From an uncultured Collinsella sp. (GTDB lineage: Bacteria; Actinomycetota; Coriobacteriia; Coriobacteriales; Coriobacteriaceae): a stretch of 7,303 bases of DNA. Positions 1 through 6,500 of this stretch are shown here, one piece after another. The stretch is taken from assembly GCA_900549215.1 (NCBI GenBank), contig URNJ01000090.1, forward strand, positions 1 to 7,303, written 5' to 3'. Position 1 is the stretch's first letter. The number at the start of each line of letters is the position of its first letter. The notes beneath the pieces were generated by a model. It ran no database searches and was not told the origin of the DNA. It was given only the letters and a program-made list of their open reading frames with translations. A program made the translations under genes and the position numbers.

Positions 1-470
1 AGAAGGTTATCGCCGAGCTCACCCGTCGCGGCCTGCGCGTGGGTTCGCTCAAGCATCATGGGCATCACGGCTTTGATATCGATGTGCCCGCTAAGGACAC
101 CTGGCGCCATCACCAAGCCGGATCCAAACACGTGGGACTCATCTGCGCCACGCGCTGGGCGGAGTACGCCGACACGCGCGAGGAGGACGAGATGCCCGCG
201 CGCGAGCTGCTGTCGCGCTACAACGATGTTGACGTGGTGATCATCGAGGGCTACAAGACCGAGGGCTTCGACAACATCGTCGTCGCGCGCTCCGGTGTCG
301 ACCGTCTGCGCGGCAAGAGCTCGCTCGACCTGGTCGACGGTCGCACCCTGGCCCTTGCCTGCAACGAGGCCCTGGCGCGTCAGGCCTTCGACGCCGGCTT
401 TGCGACTCGAGCCATCAACATCAACGACGCCCGAGCCATCTGCGACCTGATCCAAGACCATCTGGCCTAA
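1..470 (+). CDS. mobB: Molybdopterin-guanine dinucleotide biosynthesis protein B, 5' end missing
   Basis: MobB is a small GTP-binding protein that assists MobA in attaching GMP to molybdopterin, making the bis-MGD form of molybdenum cofactor in the cytoplasm. The reading frame is open from base 3 with no start in the window, so the N-terminal P-loop (GxxxSGKT) lies upstream. What is visible fits the family: a K-V-I-A-E-L helix, RGLRVGSLKHHGHHGFDIDVP (the family's switch-like LKH.HH...D.D.P segment), then KDTWRHHQAGSKHV, the D(S/T)...R.AGA segment seen in Escherichia coli MobB. Further on, VDVVIIEGYKTEGFDNIVV matches the conserved D..I.EG.K.E..PKI.V segment. The C-terminus is LIQDHLA followed by TAA. 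About 156 residues remain, close to a full-length MobB less its P-loop. A GTG at 39 is in frame but would delete conserved sequence, so it is not taken as the start. The family call is firm; the partner MobA is not in the window. Confidence 0.92.
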   Translation, partial: KVIAELTRRGLRVGSLKHHGHHGFDIDVPAKDTWRHHQAGSKHVGLICATRWAEYADTREEDEMPARELLSRYNDVDVVIIEGYKTEGFDNIVVARSGVDRLRGKSSLDLVDGRTLALACNEALARQAFDAGFATRAININDARAICDLIQDHLA

Positions 471-510
471 AACCTGCCAAAAATGGACAGGTTTATTTTG
501 GCAGGTTTTA
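468..510 (+). terminator. Rho-independent terminator of mobB, with two alternative hairpins
   Basis: A perfect 15-bp inverted repeat (arms 468-482 and 496-510, core AAAACCTGCCAAAA / TTTTGGCAGGTTTT, 13-nt loop) starts at the mobB stop codon itself. The same left arm can instead pair with a nearer right arm, AAACCTGCCA (470-479) with TGG-A-CAGGTTT (484-494), giving a 10-bp hairpin with an AAAA loop and one bulged A. This inner hairpin is directly followed by TTTATTTT-type sequence, the classical intrinsic-terminator layout. Either fold would end the mobB transcript. Confidence 0.8.
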
Positions 511-528
511 CCTGGGCAAACGTCACTT

Positions 529-572
529 CCACCACAAAGGGGCCAGGCACCTTTGTGGTGGATTTTGCTTTG
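529..572 (+). repeat. Intergenic hairpin repeat, copy 1
   Basis: Twelve-base arms CCACCACAAAGG (529-540) and CCTTTGTGGTGG (550-561) flank the 9-nt loop GGCCAGGCA, followed by ATTTTGCTTTG. The element matches 2096-2139 at 43 of 44 positions; the only difference is A at 562 versus T at 2129. Hairpin plus T-rich tail could act as an extra terminator between mobB and the transporter gene. The conserved tail beyond the T-run suggests a dispersed repeat unit rather than two chance terminators. I recall similar sequences as frequent in Collinsella genomes, which needs checking. No associated transposase is in the window. Confidence 0.85.
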
Positions 573-599
573 GTAGATGGTTGGGACATGCCTTACAAT
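570..599 (+). promoter_or_regulatory. Candidate promoter of the MFS transporter gene
   Basis: TTGGTA (570-575) and TACAAT (594-599), spaced by 18 nt, form a reasonable sigma-70-type promoter. The -35 hexamer overlaps the tail of hairpin repeat copy 1. A TATACC runs on at 599-604 and could be an alternative -10. A start near 606 would leave a leader of about 130 nt before the ATG at 735. Confidence 0.4.
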
Positions 600-604
600 A
601 TACC

Positions 605-734
605 AAGTAGTTCATGACGGGCGAAAACGGAGAGAAGGGGCTTGATGCGTCCTTAATGTTTCATGCGGATAGATTGATTTGACAGACGGTGGCGAATGCC
701 CGCCGTCCGCATTCGTATGAAACAAGGAGTCTCC
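605..734 (+). promoter_or_regulatory. Long 5' leader of the MFS transporter, with possible alternative folds
   Basis: No gene is visible here. GTTTCAT (658-664) and GCGGA (665-669) can pair with ATGAAAC (717-723) and TCCGC (706-710), which brings the stem right up to the Shine-Dalgarno sequence AAGGAG (724-729). A competing local hairpin pairs GCGAATGC (692-699) with GCATTCGT (709-716). I do not recognise a known riboswitch class in it. The fold is inferred by eye. Confidence 0.3.
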
Positions 735-2015
735 ATGCTCGCCTCTCTTTTCTCAAAGCCTCAATCATCGCTGTCCGCGCAGGCCAAGCGCCTGGTGGCG
801 ATGCGCTTTCTCATCTACACCGGTTTTCAGACCAGCTACTTTATCGGCGTCATCGGAACGCTCACCTATGCAGACGATGCCTCGGTCGTGGCGACATCGC
901 TGGCCGTCCTTTTTATGAACGTGTTCGTGATCTCGGGATCCTTTGCGGGCGGCGTGGCGCTCGACGCTTGGGGCCCGCGCCGTCATTTCTTGCTGAGTAT
1001 CGTCGGCGCGCTGGCAACCGGCGCGGCGATCCTCGTTTTTGGCAGCGCGACCGGCATCGTCCTGCTCGGCGCGGTGCTCCTGGGCTTTGCTATGGGATTC
1101 GCCCAGCCCATCGCCACGTCCTATCCGGCATATCTCACCGACGACCCCGTCGAGCTCAAAGACATCAATTCCGCCATCGCCATGTTCTCAAACGTGAGTA
1201 TTATCGTCGGACCCACGTTGGGTGGCTTTGTCGCGGCGGCTGCATCGTCACGCGCGGTGTTCGTGCTCATGATGCTCTTTACCGTGCTGGCATTCGTCGT
1301 CGGTTGGGGCTTTAGGCCGCAGACCAGCCATGTCGCCGGGCATGCGGATGCCGATTCGGCAGAGGAAGGGGAGCGTGCGGGACAAAGCTTCAACCCCAGC
1401 ACGTCCGCCCGCGCCACCTTCGCAGCCAGCATCAAGACAGTCTTCACCAACAGCGTCCTCGCGCTACTTTTCTGCATCATTTTTCTTTCGAACTTTGGCT
1501 ACGGCGCCTTCGACCCGCTGGAGTCGTTTTTCTATCGCGATGTCCTACGCGTCGGCGTTGAGTGGATGGGCTGGCTCTCGTCGGCCAGCGGTGTGGGCGC
1601 GGGGCTGGGCGCCGTGGTCGCGCTCCGCTTGCCGCCGCACCTGGTCAACCTTAAAACGCTGCTCGTGGCGCTTATGTCCGTGGGTCTGGGAAGTCTGCTC
1701 TATGTGGGGACGCCGTACGTGGGCGTGGCCCTCGTCGGCCAGATTGCCCTGGGTGTGGCCTGGGGCGTCGTCAACCCGCTCCACAACACGATCGTGCAAA
1801 CGACGGCCCCGCTCGAGCAGCTCGGTCGCGTGAACTCGGTCATGGGCTTTGGCAATATGTTTGCCGGCGTGGCCCCGCTGGCGATTGCCCCCTGGCTGGC
1901 GGCGACGTTTGGCGTGCAGCAGACGCTCATAGGGGCGGGTATGGTCGTGACGGCAGTTCCCGCGGCGTTGCTGTTGTTTGGCCGCCGGCATTTGGATCGT
2001 GCCGCAAGGCAGTAA
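735..2015 (+). CDS. Major facilitator superfamily transporter, EntS/macrolide-efflux-like
   Basis: This is an inner-membrane permease, probably a proton-driven exporter of a small molecule; the substrate cannot be read from the sequence. The 426-residue product has about twelve hydrophobic segments in two halves joined by a hydrophilic loop (about 195-230, rich in D, E, S and H). The MFS motif A sits between segments 2 and 3 as GGVALDAWGPRR (72-83), with the usual G, D, G and R residues. NSAIAMFSNVSIIVGPTLGG (145-164) resembles the segment-5 region with the G-P..GG pattern found in antiporters. GRVNSVMGFGNMFAGVAP (364-381) is typical of the MFS_3 (EntS) group. The start is placed at ATG 735 because AAGGAG lies 5 nt upstream; an in-frame ATG at 696 has no such site. 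Repeat copy 2 downstream probably ends the transcript. Drug or siderophore export are possible roles, but neither is shown. Confidence 0.85.
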   Translation: MLASLFSKPQSSLSAQAKRLVAMRFLIYTGFQTSYFIGVIGTLTYADDASVVATSLAVLFMNVFVISGSFAGGVALDAWGPRRHFLLSIVGALATGAAILVFGSATGIVLLGAVLLGFAMGFAQPIATSYPAYLTDDPVELKDINSAIAMFSNVSIIVGPTLGGFVAAAASSRAVFVLMMLFTVLAFVVGWGFRPQTSHVAGHADADSAEEGERAGQSFNPSTSARATFAASIKTVFTNSVLALLFCIIFLSNFGYGAFDPLESFFYRDVLRVGVEWMGWLSSASGVGAGLGAVVALRLPPHLVNLKTLLVALMSVGLGSLLYVGTPYVGVALVGQIALGVAWGVVNPLHNTIVQTTAPLEQLGRVNSVMGFGNMFAGVAPLAIAPWLAATFGVQQTLIGAGMVVTAVPAALLLFGRRHLDRAARQ

Positions 2016-2036
2016 AAACCATCCCAACATTCGATG

Positions 2037-2050
2037 AAAATCGCGATTTT
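2037..2050. repeat. Perfect 14-bp palindrome
   Basis: AAAATCGCGATTTT lies 22 nt after the MFS stop codon. It has no loop and no T-run of its own beyond the arm, so it is a poor terminator. It could be a protein-binding dyad, but nothing else supports that. Confidence 0.5.
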
Positions 2051-2095
2051 GCCGAAAAACGTCGATTGTTGTGATGCTTTGCGCCCCGGGTCCGG

Positions 2096-2139
2096 CCACC
2101 ACAAAGGGGCCAGGCACCTTTGTGGTGGTTTTTGCTTTG
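2096..2139 (+). repeat. Intergenic hairpin repeat, copy 2; likely terminator of the MFS gene
   Basis: The arms CCACCACAAAGG (2096-2107) and CCTTTGTGGTGG (2117-2128) and the loop GGCCAGGCA are identical to copy 1. This copy has a run of five T (2129-2133) right after the stem, a better intrinsic terminator than copy 1. It lies 80 nt after the MFS stop codon and directly before the candidate promoter of the phosphatase gene; its tail TTTG supplies part of that -35 hexamer. Confidence 0.85.
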
Positions 2140-2167
2140 ACGGGCCGCGCCCGCGCTTTGGTATACC
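2137..2167 (+). promoter_or_regulatory. Candidate promoter of the HAD phosphatase gene
   Basis: TTGACG (2137-2142) is one base from the -35 consensus. The best -10 candidate is TATACC (2162-2167), 19 nt on, which is a wide spacer and a weak hexamer. A start near 2174 would give a leader of about 50 nt. The GC-rich spacer is unusual. TATACC also appears downstream of repeat copy 1 (599-604). Confidence 0.4.
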
Positions 2168-2222
2168 ATGAACGCCACTTCCAGATACACCCCACACCGC
2201 CGCACAACCCAGAAAGGCCCCC

Positions 2223-3044
2223 ATGGACACCACCTTCAGCCACATCAAAGCCGTGTTCTGCGATATCGACGGCACGCTGCTCACGAGCCAGCACACGGTG
2301 TCACCGCGCACCGTGGCGGCGATCCGCGCCCTGCGCGAGCGCGGCGTGCTCTTTGGCCTGTGCACCGGGCGCGACGCCCACGCGACCGAGGCCATGTACG
2401 AGCTCTGGGGCATCGAAGGTCTGGTAGACGTGATGGTGGGCTGCGGTGGCGCCGAGGTCATCGACCGCGCGCACGGCATCAACGAGCTGAGCTATCCGCT
2501 GCCGGGCGAGACCATCGCGCGCATCTGCAAGCACATGGCGGACCTTCCGGCAACGCCCGTCTGCCCCCGAGACGGCGTGTTCTACGTACCCGAGAGCAAC
2601 GCGTGCGTCGAGCACCTGTCGCGCGTCGACGGCGTGCCCTACCAGGTGGTCGATTTTGCCGAGTTCTTGCGCGAGCCGCAGCCCAAGGTGATGTTCACCA
2701 TGGCGCCCGAGGTGATGCCGCAGGTCATCGAGCGAGCATCGACGTTTGCCGACGACACCGTCAAGGCAGCCGCCCTGCAAACCACGCAGCGGCTCTACGA
2801 GTTCATGGATCCGCGCGTGTCCAAGACGCGCGGCCTTGTGCGCGTGGCGGAGCTCAACGACATGGAGCTCCAGGACATCTGCGTGTTTGGCGATGCGGAC
2901 AACGACACCTGCATGGTGGCCGACGCCGGCGTGGGCGTGGCCATGGCAAACGGCAGCGATGCCACCCGTGCCGCCGCCGACTTTGTAACCGCCAGCAACG
3001 ACGAAGACGGCATCGCGATCTTTATCGAGGAGCATCTGCTGTAG
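2223..3044 (+). CDS. Cof-type HAD-IIB family hydrolase (sugar-phosphate or nucleotide phosphatase)
   Basis: This is a cytoplasmic phosphatase of the haloacid dehalogenase superfamily; Cof/YidA relatives dephosphorylate small sugar phosphates, pyridoxal phosphate or flavin nucleotides. All four HAD motifs are present in 273 residues, the usual Cof length. Motif I is VFCDIDGTLL with nucleophile D14 and acid/base D16. Motif II is GLCTGR with T48. The motif III lysine is probably K201 in SKTRG. Motif IV is FGDADND (222-228), which binds magnesium. The C-terminal stretch GVGVAMANGSD...ADFVTASNDEDGIA (236-265) is the Cof signature. Residues of about 80-185 form the variable C2B cap that sets substrate choice. 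The start ATG 2223 has AGAAAGG five nt upstream. An open frame in another register across the same stretch (2168-3109) lacks any domain and is a shadow. The gene appears to be monocistronic. The exact substrate is not predictable. Confidence 0.9.
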   Translation: MDTTFSHIKAVFCDIDGTLLTSQHTVSPRTVAAIRALRERGVLFGLCTGRDAHATEAMYELWGIEGLVDVMVGCGGAEVIDRAHGINELSYPLPGETIARICKHMADLPATPVCPRDGVFYVPESNACVEHLSRVDGVPYQVVDFAEFLREPQPKVMFTMAPEVMPQVIERASTFADDTVKAAALQTTQRLYEFMDPRVSKTRGLVRVAELNDMELQDICVFGDADNDTCMVADAGVGVAMANGSDATRAAADFVTASNDEDGIAIFIEEHLL

Positions 3045-3057
3045 CGCCGGGGGAGAA

Positions 3058-3090
3058 CCACCGCAAAGAGGACAGGCTCCTTTGCGGTGG
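3058..3090 (+). repeat. Intergenic hairpin repeat, diverged copy 3
   Basis: CCACCGCAAAG (3058-3068) pairs with CTTTGCGGTGG (3080-3090) around a loop containing GGACAGG. Relative to copies 1 and 2, one stem pair has changed on both sides (A-T to G-C: CACAAAG/CTTTGTG becomes CGCAAAG/CTTTGCG), so pairing is kept. It lies 13 nt after the phosphatase stop codon and may end that transcript, but has no T-run and lacks the TTTTGCTTTG tail. Confidence 0.75.
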
Positions 3091-3231
3091 CCTCAGGCGA
3101 TTTGGGTGAATTGATGCCTAAAATCTGCGCGAAAATTCAAATATGGTTGTCTGAACATTACGCTTGTAACTACCGATGAGTTAAAAATATTCCCAGCAAT
3201 TTAGTAGTCTATTCCTCCCGGTTAATGACCT

Positions 3232-3261
3232 ACCGTTCACGATCGATTTTCGACCGTTCAC
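3232..3261 (+). promoter_or_regulatory. Putative LytTR-type regulator binding site (paired direct repeats)
   Basis: ACCGTTCAC occurs exactly twice, at 3232-3240 and 3253-3261, separated by 12 nt, a 21-bp period or two helical turns. LytTR-domain regulators such as AgrA, ComE and VirR bind pairs of 9-bp direct repeats with 12-13 nt between them; the published consensus as I remember it is [TA][AC][CA]GTTN[AG][TG], and this repeat matches 8 of 9 positions. Possible promoter elements lie shortly after it (TTGAGC 3275-3280, then AT-rich hexamers near 3296-3313), but no pair with good spacing stands out. No LytTR gene is in the window. Confidence 0.45.
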
Positions 3262-3430
3262 AGGACGCATGCTCTTGAGCAAAATGTTGTGCAAATAAAT
3301 TAAATGCTATTAAAAAAATGATAACTAGCTTAATTACCAGTAGAAATAGATATTTCATAGCGAATAAACGAAGGTAAATCCGAGCAAATGTCAAGAGAAT
3401 TGAGAATTCGCTACAAAACTATCGGTAATA

Positions 3431-3460
3431 TTGCTTAGATGTTCAAACAATCGTTACAAT
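3431..3460 (+). promoter_or_regulatory. Candidate promoter of the pilus operon
   Basis: TTGCTT (3431-3436) and TACAAT (3455-3460), with an 18-nt spacer, make the best sigma-70-like pair near the adhesin gene; the -10 and the spacer length equal those proposed for the MFS gene. Transcription would begin near 3467, giving a leader of about 83 nt. TACTAT or TATAAG at 3464-3472 are alternative -10 hexamers without a good -35. Confidence 0.45.
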
Positions 3461-3474
3461 ATGTACTATAAGCG

Positions 3475-3495
3475 TGCGCAATTACAGATTGCGCA
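3475..3495. promoter_or_regulatory. Dyad TGCGCAAT-N5-ATTGCGCA, possible operator or leader hairpin
   Basis: TGCGCAAT (3475-3482) and ATTGCGCA (3488-3495) are a perfect 8-bp inverted repeat around TACAG. It lies about 15 to 35 nt after the proposed -10, where a repressor would block initiation or early elongation. As RNA it would be a hairpin in the leader. No T-run follows, so it is not a standard terminator. Confidence 0.45.
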
Positions 3496-3549
3496 GATAC
3501 GTTTGATAGTGAAAGAGCAAGATCGCGGTCTCTTGGGGAGGAGACATCG

Positions 3550-6500
3550 ATGAAAGCGAATTCAGAAAAAACTAAGCAGAGTAAAAAAGCGACGCGCCGT
3601 GTACTGGCAGGCGTTTTGTGCGGAGCCTCCGTTTTGAGCCTGGTACTGTCGCTCGTCATGCCTCCGATCTCGCAGGCCATTGCCAACGACGTCCAGACAG
3701 TTTCTACCGAGGAAACTGTAATGGGGGGGGGTTCCTCAAGTGAGTCCGCTGCTGTAGATAACACCAGCGAGGATGCCGAAAACCAGAATAGCGACGAGAC
3801 CAATGGCGGCGAGGCTGGCTCTTCAAATAGTGCTGAGCAGGCTCAGAGTGCGAATGCGGCTTCAGCGAGAGCGACGGCCACCGTGGAGAAGGGAATTTAT
3901 GTTCCCACGTCTATCGGTATCGGTACGAATATCGATGTCTCCACCCCCGATCCCGGCGTGGCCACCTACGTCGGCCGCGACATGTACATCGGTGGTAAGC
4001 CGAGCGACACTAGTAATCTTGATGCGAAGAACGCCCCCACCGGCTCATATGCCGCTGAGGCGGAGGGCCTTACCTTGGTCCGTGGCAAGCTTGCCATGAA
4101 TCCAGTCAAAGAGAGCTGGCCCTATCAATCAATTGGTGCTGGTTTCCGCTTTGGCACCGTTGGTTTTGGTTCCCAGTTCCGTCCTGTCGCCGGCAGCACC
4201 GTGCTTGCGGTGGCCGGAATTAAAAGTGCGATCACCAAGATGAGCGTTGGTTATAGCGGCGACTCGCCGGAGACGACTACCGTTGGCGCTTGGAAGAAAG
4301 GCGCTTGGGTCGGACGGCAGAAATCTTCTGAGGGCGCGACTCCTTCCGGCTTTGCCTACACTGCGCAGATCGCAGGCCCCATCACATACTGGCGCGATAA
4401 CAATCAACGCCAATCCGTGGTGACAACGCAGGGTAATTGGTACGAGGGCAAGAACTTTCAGGAAAGCAACCTGTTCAATCAAACTGTTGATTTGACTAAT
4501 GTCAACAATAACGATTATTCGAGCTACAACGGTGAAGATGGGTACCTCTCGAAGCTATCGGAACAGCTCAACTCGTTTGCAAATACCGGCACGCTCGAGG
4601 TTGGTTTCGCGAGCAATCACAACAACTACGTAATCAACAAGTACGACAAGACGGATTGTAATTATGGCCTGGTGTTTGATGAGTCGTATAAGACCATATA
4701 TTCGGACTGCGCCGATACGTCGCTCAATGGTAAGCAATTCAAGAATAGCGAGCGTCTTATCACGTTTAAGGGCGACAACACCTCTATGCAGCAGGTGTTC
4801 ACCATCGATGCTTCTCAGCTGAGCAATACATACAACAACGAGTATTATCGTGGCGTTGATTTCGCATTCGAGGGCATTCCCAAGGGCGCCTCGGTTGTTG
4901 TGAACGTTACCGGACCTTCGAATATTGAGTTTCACAATGGCTGGCGCTTTTGGTGGAACGGTACCGAGATTTCGCGTGGTTACGAAACTCAATATTCCGG
5001 CAAGGAGCTGGGCGAGGCATACGCGACGGCTTCCCAGTCCATCATGTGGAACTTTGTCGATACGCAAAGCCTTACCATTCGAGGCGGCATCGCGGGAGAA
5101 AACCGCGCGGACTGGGGATACGGCGGCACAGCCACCGGTGCCAAGTGGACTGACGACGATCCTGCGGCGGCTATGATCGGATCGATTCTCGTTCCCAACG
5201 GAAGTTTCGACGACCATGTGACTACCAACGGCCGCGTTTATGTGGGCGTCGATTTCTCAATGAACAGCCCGAAGGTTGCCGCAGCATTTGGTGAGGGTAA
5301 CTCGGCTTCCGTCATCGATATGGATCAGGAGCGTCACAATTTCCCGTGGTCCGGGTCGTATACACCGGACGGCTCTGCCATTGCGTGGAGCAAGGTCGAC
5401 GCTGCGGACGGCATGACGCCGCTTTCTGGTTCCTCGTGGACGATATACGGCACTGTCGATGATGCCAAGAATGAAACGAATCCCATCGTTACGGTAACGG
5501 ATGGCGGTGCCAATGATTACTCTTCGGATGATGGCGAGCTTCAGTTCAACTATTTGAATCAGAAGGCCAAAATTGGCGATCCCAACGATAAAGACTACTT
5601 CACGTACTACATTCGCGAGGTCAAGGCGCCGGCTGGTTATCAGAAGTCGGACACCATCTACTACGCAACCATGAACAACACCGGCGAGCAGGTGAACTAT
5701 GTTCAGGGTCATGTGGACACGGTGAACGGTAAGCTCGTTTCATTCGATGATTCCAACACCACGGGCGCCATCTCCAACACCAAGATCACCGGTACGGTGT
5801 CTTGGACCAAGGTTGAGGAAGGAGACAAGGGATACACTCCTTTGGCTGGTTCCGAGTGGAAGCTTGCGAAACTGGGTGCCAATGGTACGACCGAGGCGCA
5901 GTCTTGGACCGTGAGCGACCAGTCGGCTTCGGGCGAGACCACGTGGGCCGATGCCGACGTCACGAATGGCAAGTTCAAGCTCGAGGGTCTGCTGCCGGGC
6001 ACGTACACGCTTGTTGAGACCCAGGCTCCGTTTGGCTACGAACTGAAGAACACCTACAAGTTCACGGTGGACAGCACAAACGGCTCCATTACGTGGATCG
6101 AGAACGAGCAGCCGAACATCGTTGATGGCATTACGTACATCTCCGACTCGTGCTCCGTTACGTCCGTGAAAATCCCGGTGATTAAATCCGTCCGTAATAC
6201 GGACTGGCCGAAGGATTCCAGCGGTAAATACGTTGCGTTCGACTTCAGCATCGAGGCTACGGGGCCAAATAAGGATAGCGCTCCTATGCCTGACTCGAAG
6301 ACTATTTCCGTCGCTCCCGCAGACTCCACCAAGGTCAACGACATCGAGGCATCTTTTGGCGAAATCTCGTTCTCCAAAGAGTACCTCGCCACGAACGACG
6401 CTTCGAACCCGACGGGCGCCAAGACTTACACCTACACGGTGAAGGAGGTCGCGCCCGACGCCGATGCCATCGACAAGCTCCGCTACTCCAAGGCCGAGTA

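Larger units (their letters stand above)
3091..3549 (+). other. AT-rich intergenic regulatory region upstream of the pilus operon
   Basis: No credible gene is seen on either strand; the longest starts end within about 20 codons and have no ribosome binding site. The composition differs sharply from the surroundings: by hand count 3301-3360 has 13 G+C in 60 (22%). The region holds the direct repeat pair at 3232-3261, a 10-bp palindrome GCTCTTGAGC (3271-3280), a tandem GAGAATT pair (3395-3408), a candidate promoter (3431-3460), a dyad (3475-3495), and a possible hairpin over the start of the next gene (3522-3551). Confidence 0.75.

Noticed and set aside
679..684. Perfect -35 hexamer TTGACA upstream of the MFS gene
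   Set aside because: No -10-like hexamer is found 15-19 nt downstream; the sequence there is GC-rich (about 700-709).
696..734. Earlier ATG at 696 for the MFS transporter
   Set aside because: No Shine-Dalgarno sequence precedes it, whereas AAGGAG stands 5 nt before ATG 735. The extra 13 residues are not like the family.
2037..2050. AAAATCGCGATTTT palindrome as the MFS terminator
   Set aside because: It has no loop and a weak AT-rich stem; the hairpin plus T5 at 2096-2133 is a much better terminator.
2168..3109. A 313-codon open frame on the + strand overlapping the HAD gene
   Set aside because: It is Arg/His-rich, lacks any domain, and covers the same bases as a frame with all four HAD motifs.
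3225..3278. Short open frame of 17 codons over the direct repeats
   Set aside because: No ribosome binding site and no resemblance to a protein; the repeat in it is better explained as a regulator site.
6205..6213. WPK (residues 886-888) as a pilin motif lysine in the adhesin
   Set aside because: It falls in the first loop of the FctA-type domain, where DW residues are common, and lacks the WxxxVxVYPK context. A tip protein does not need a pilin motif.
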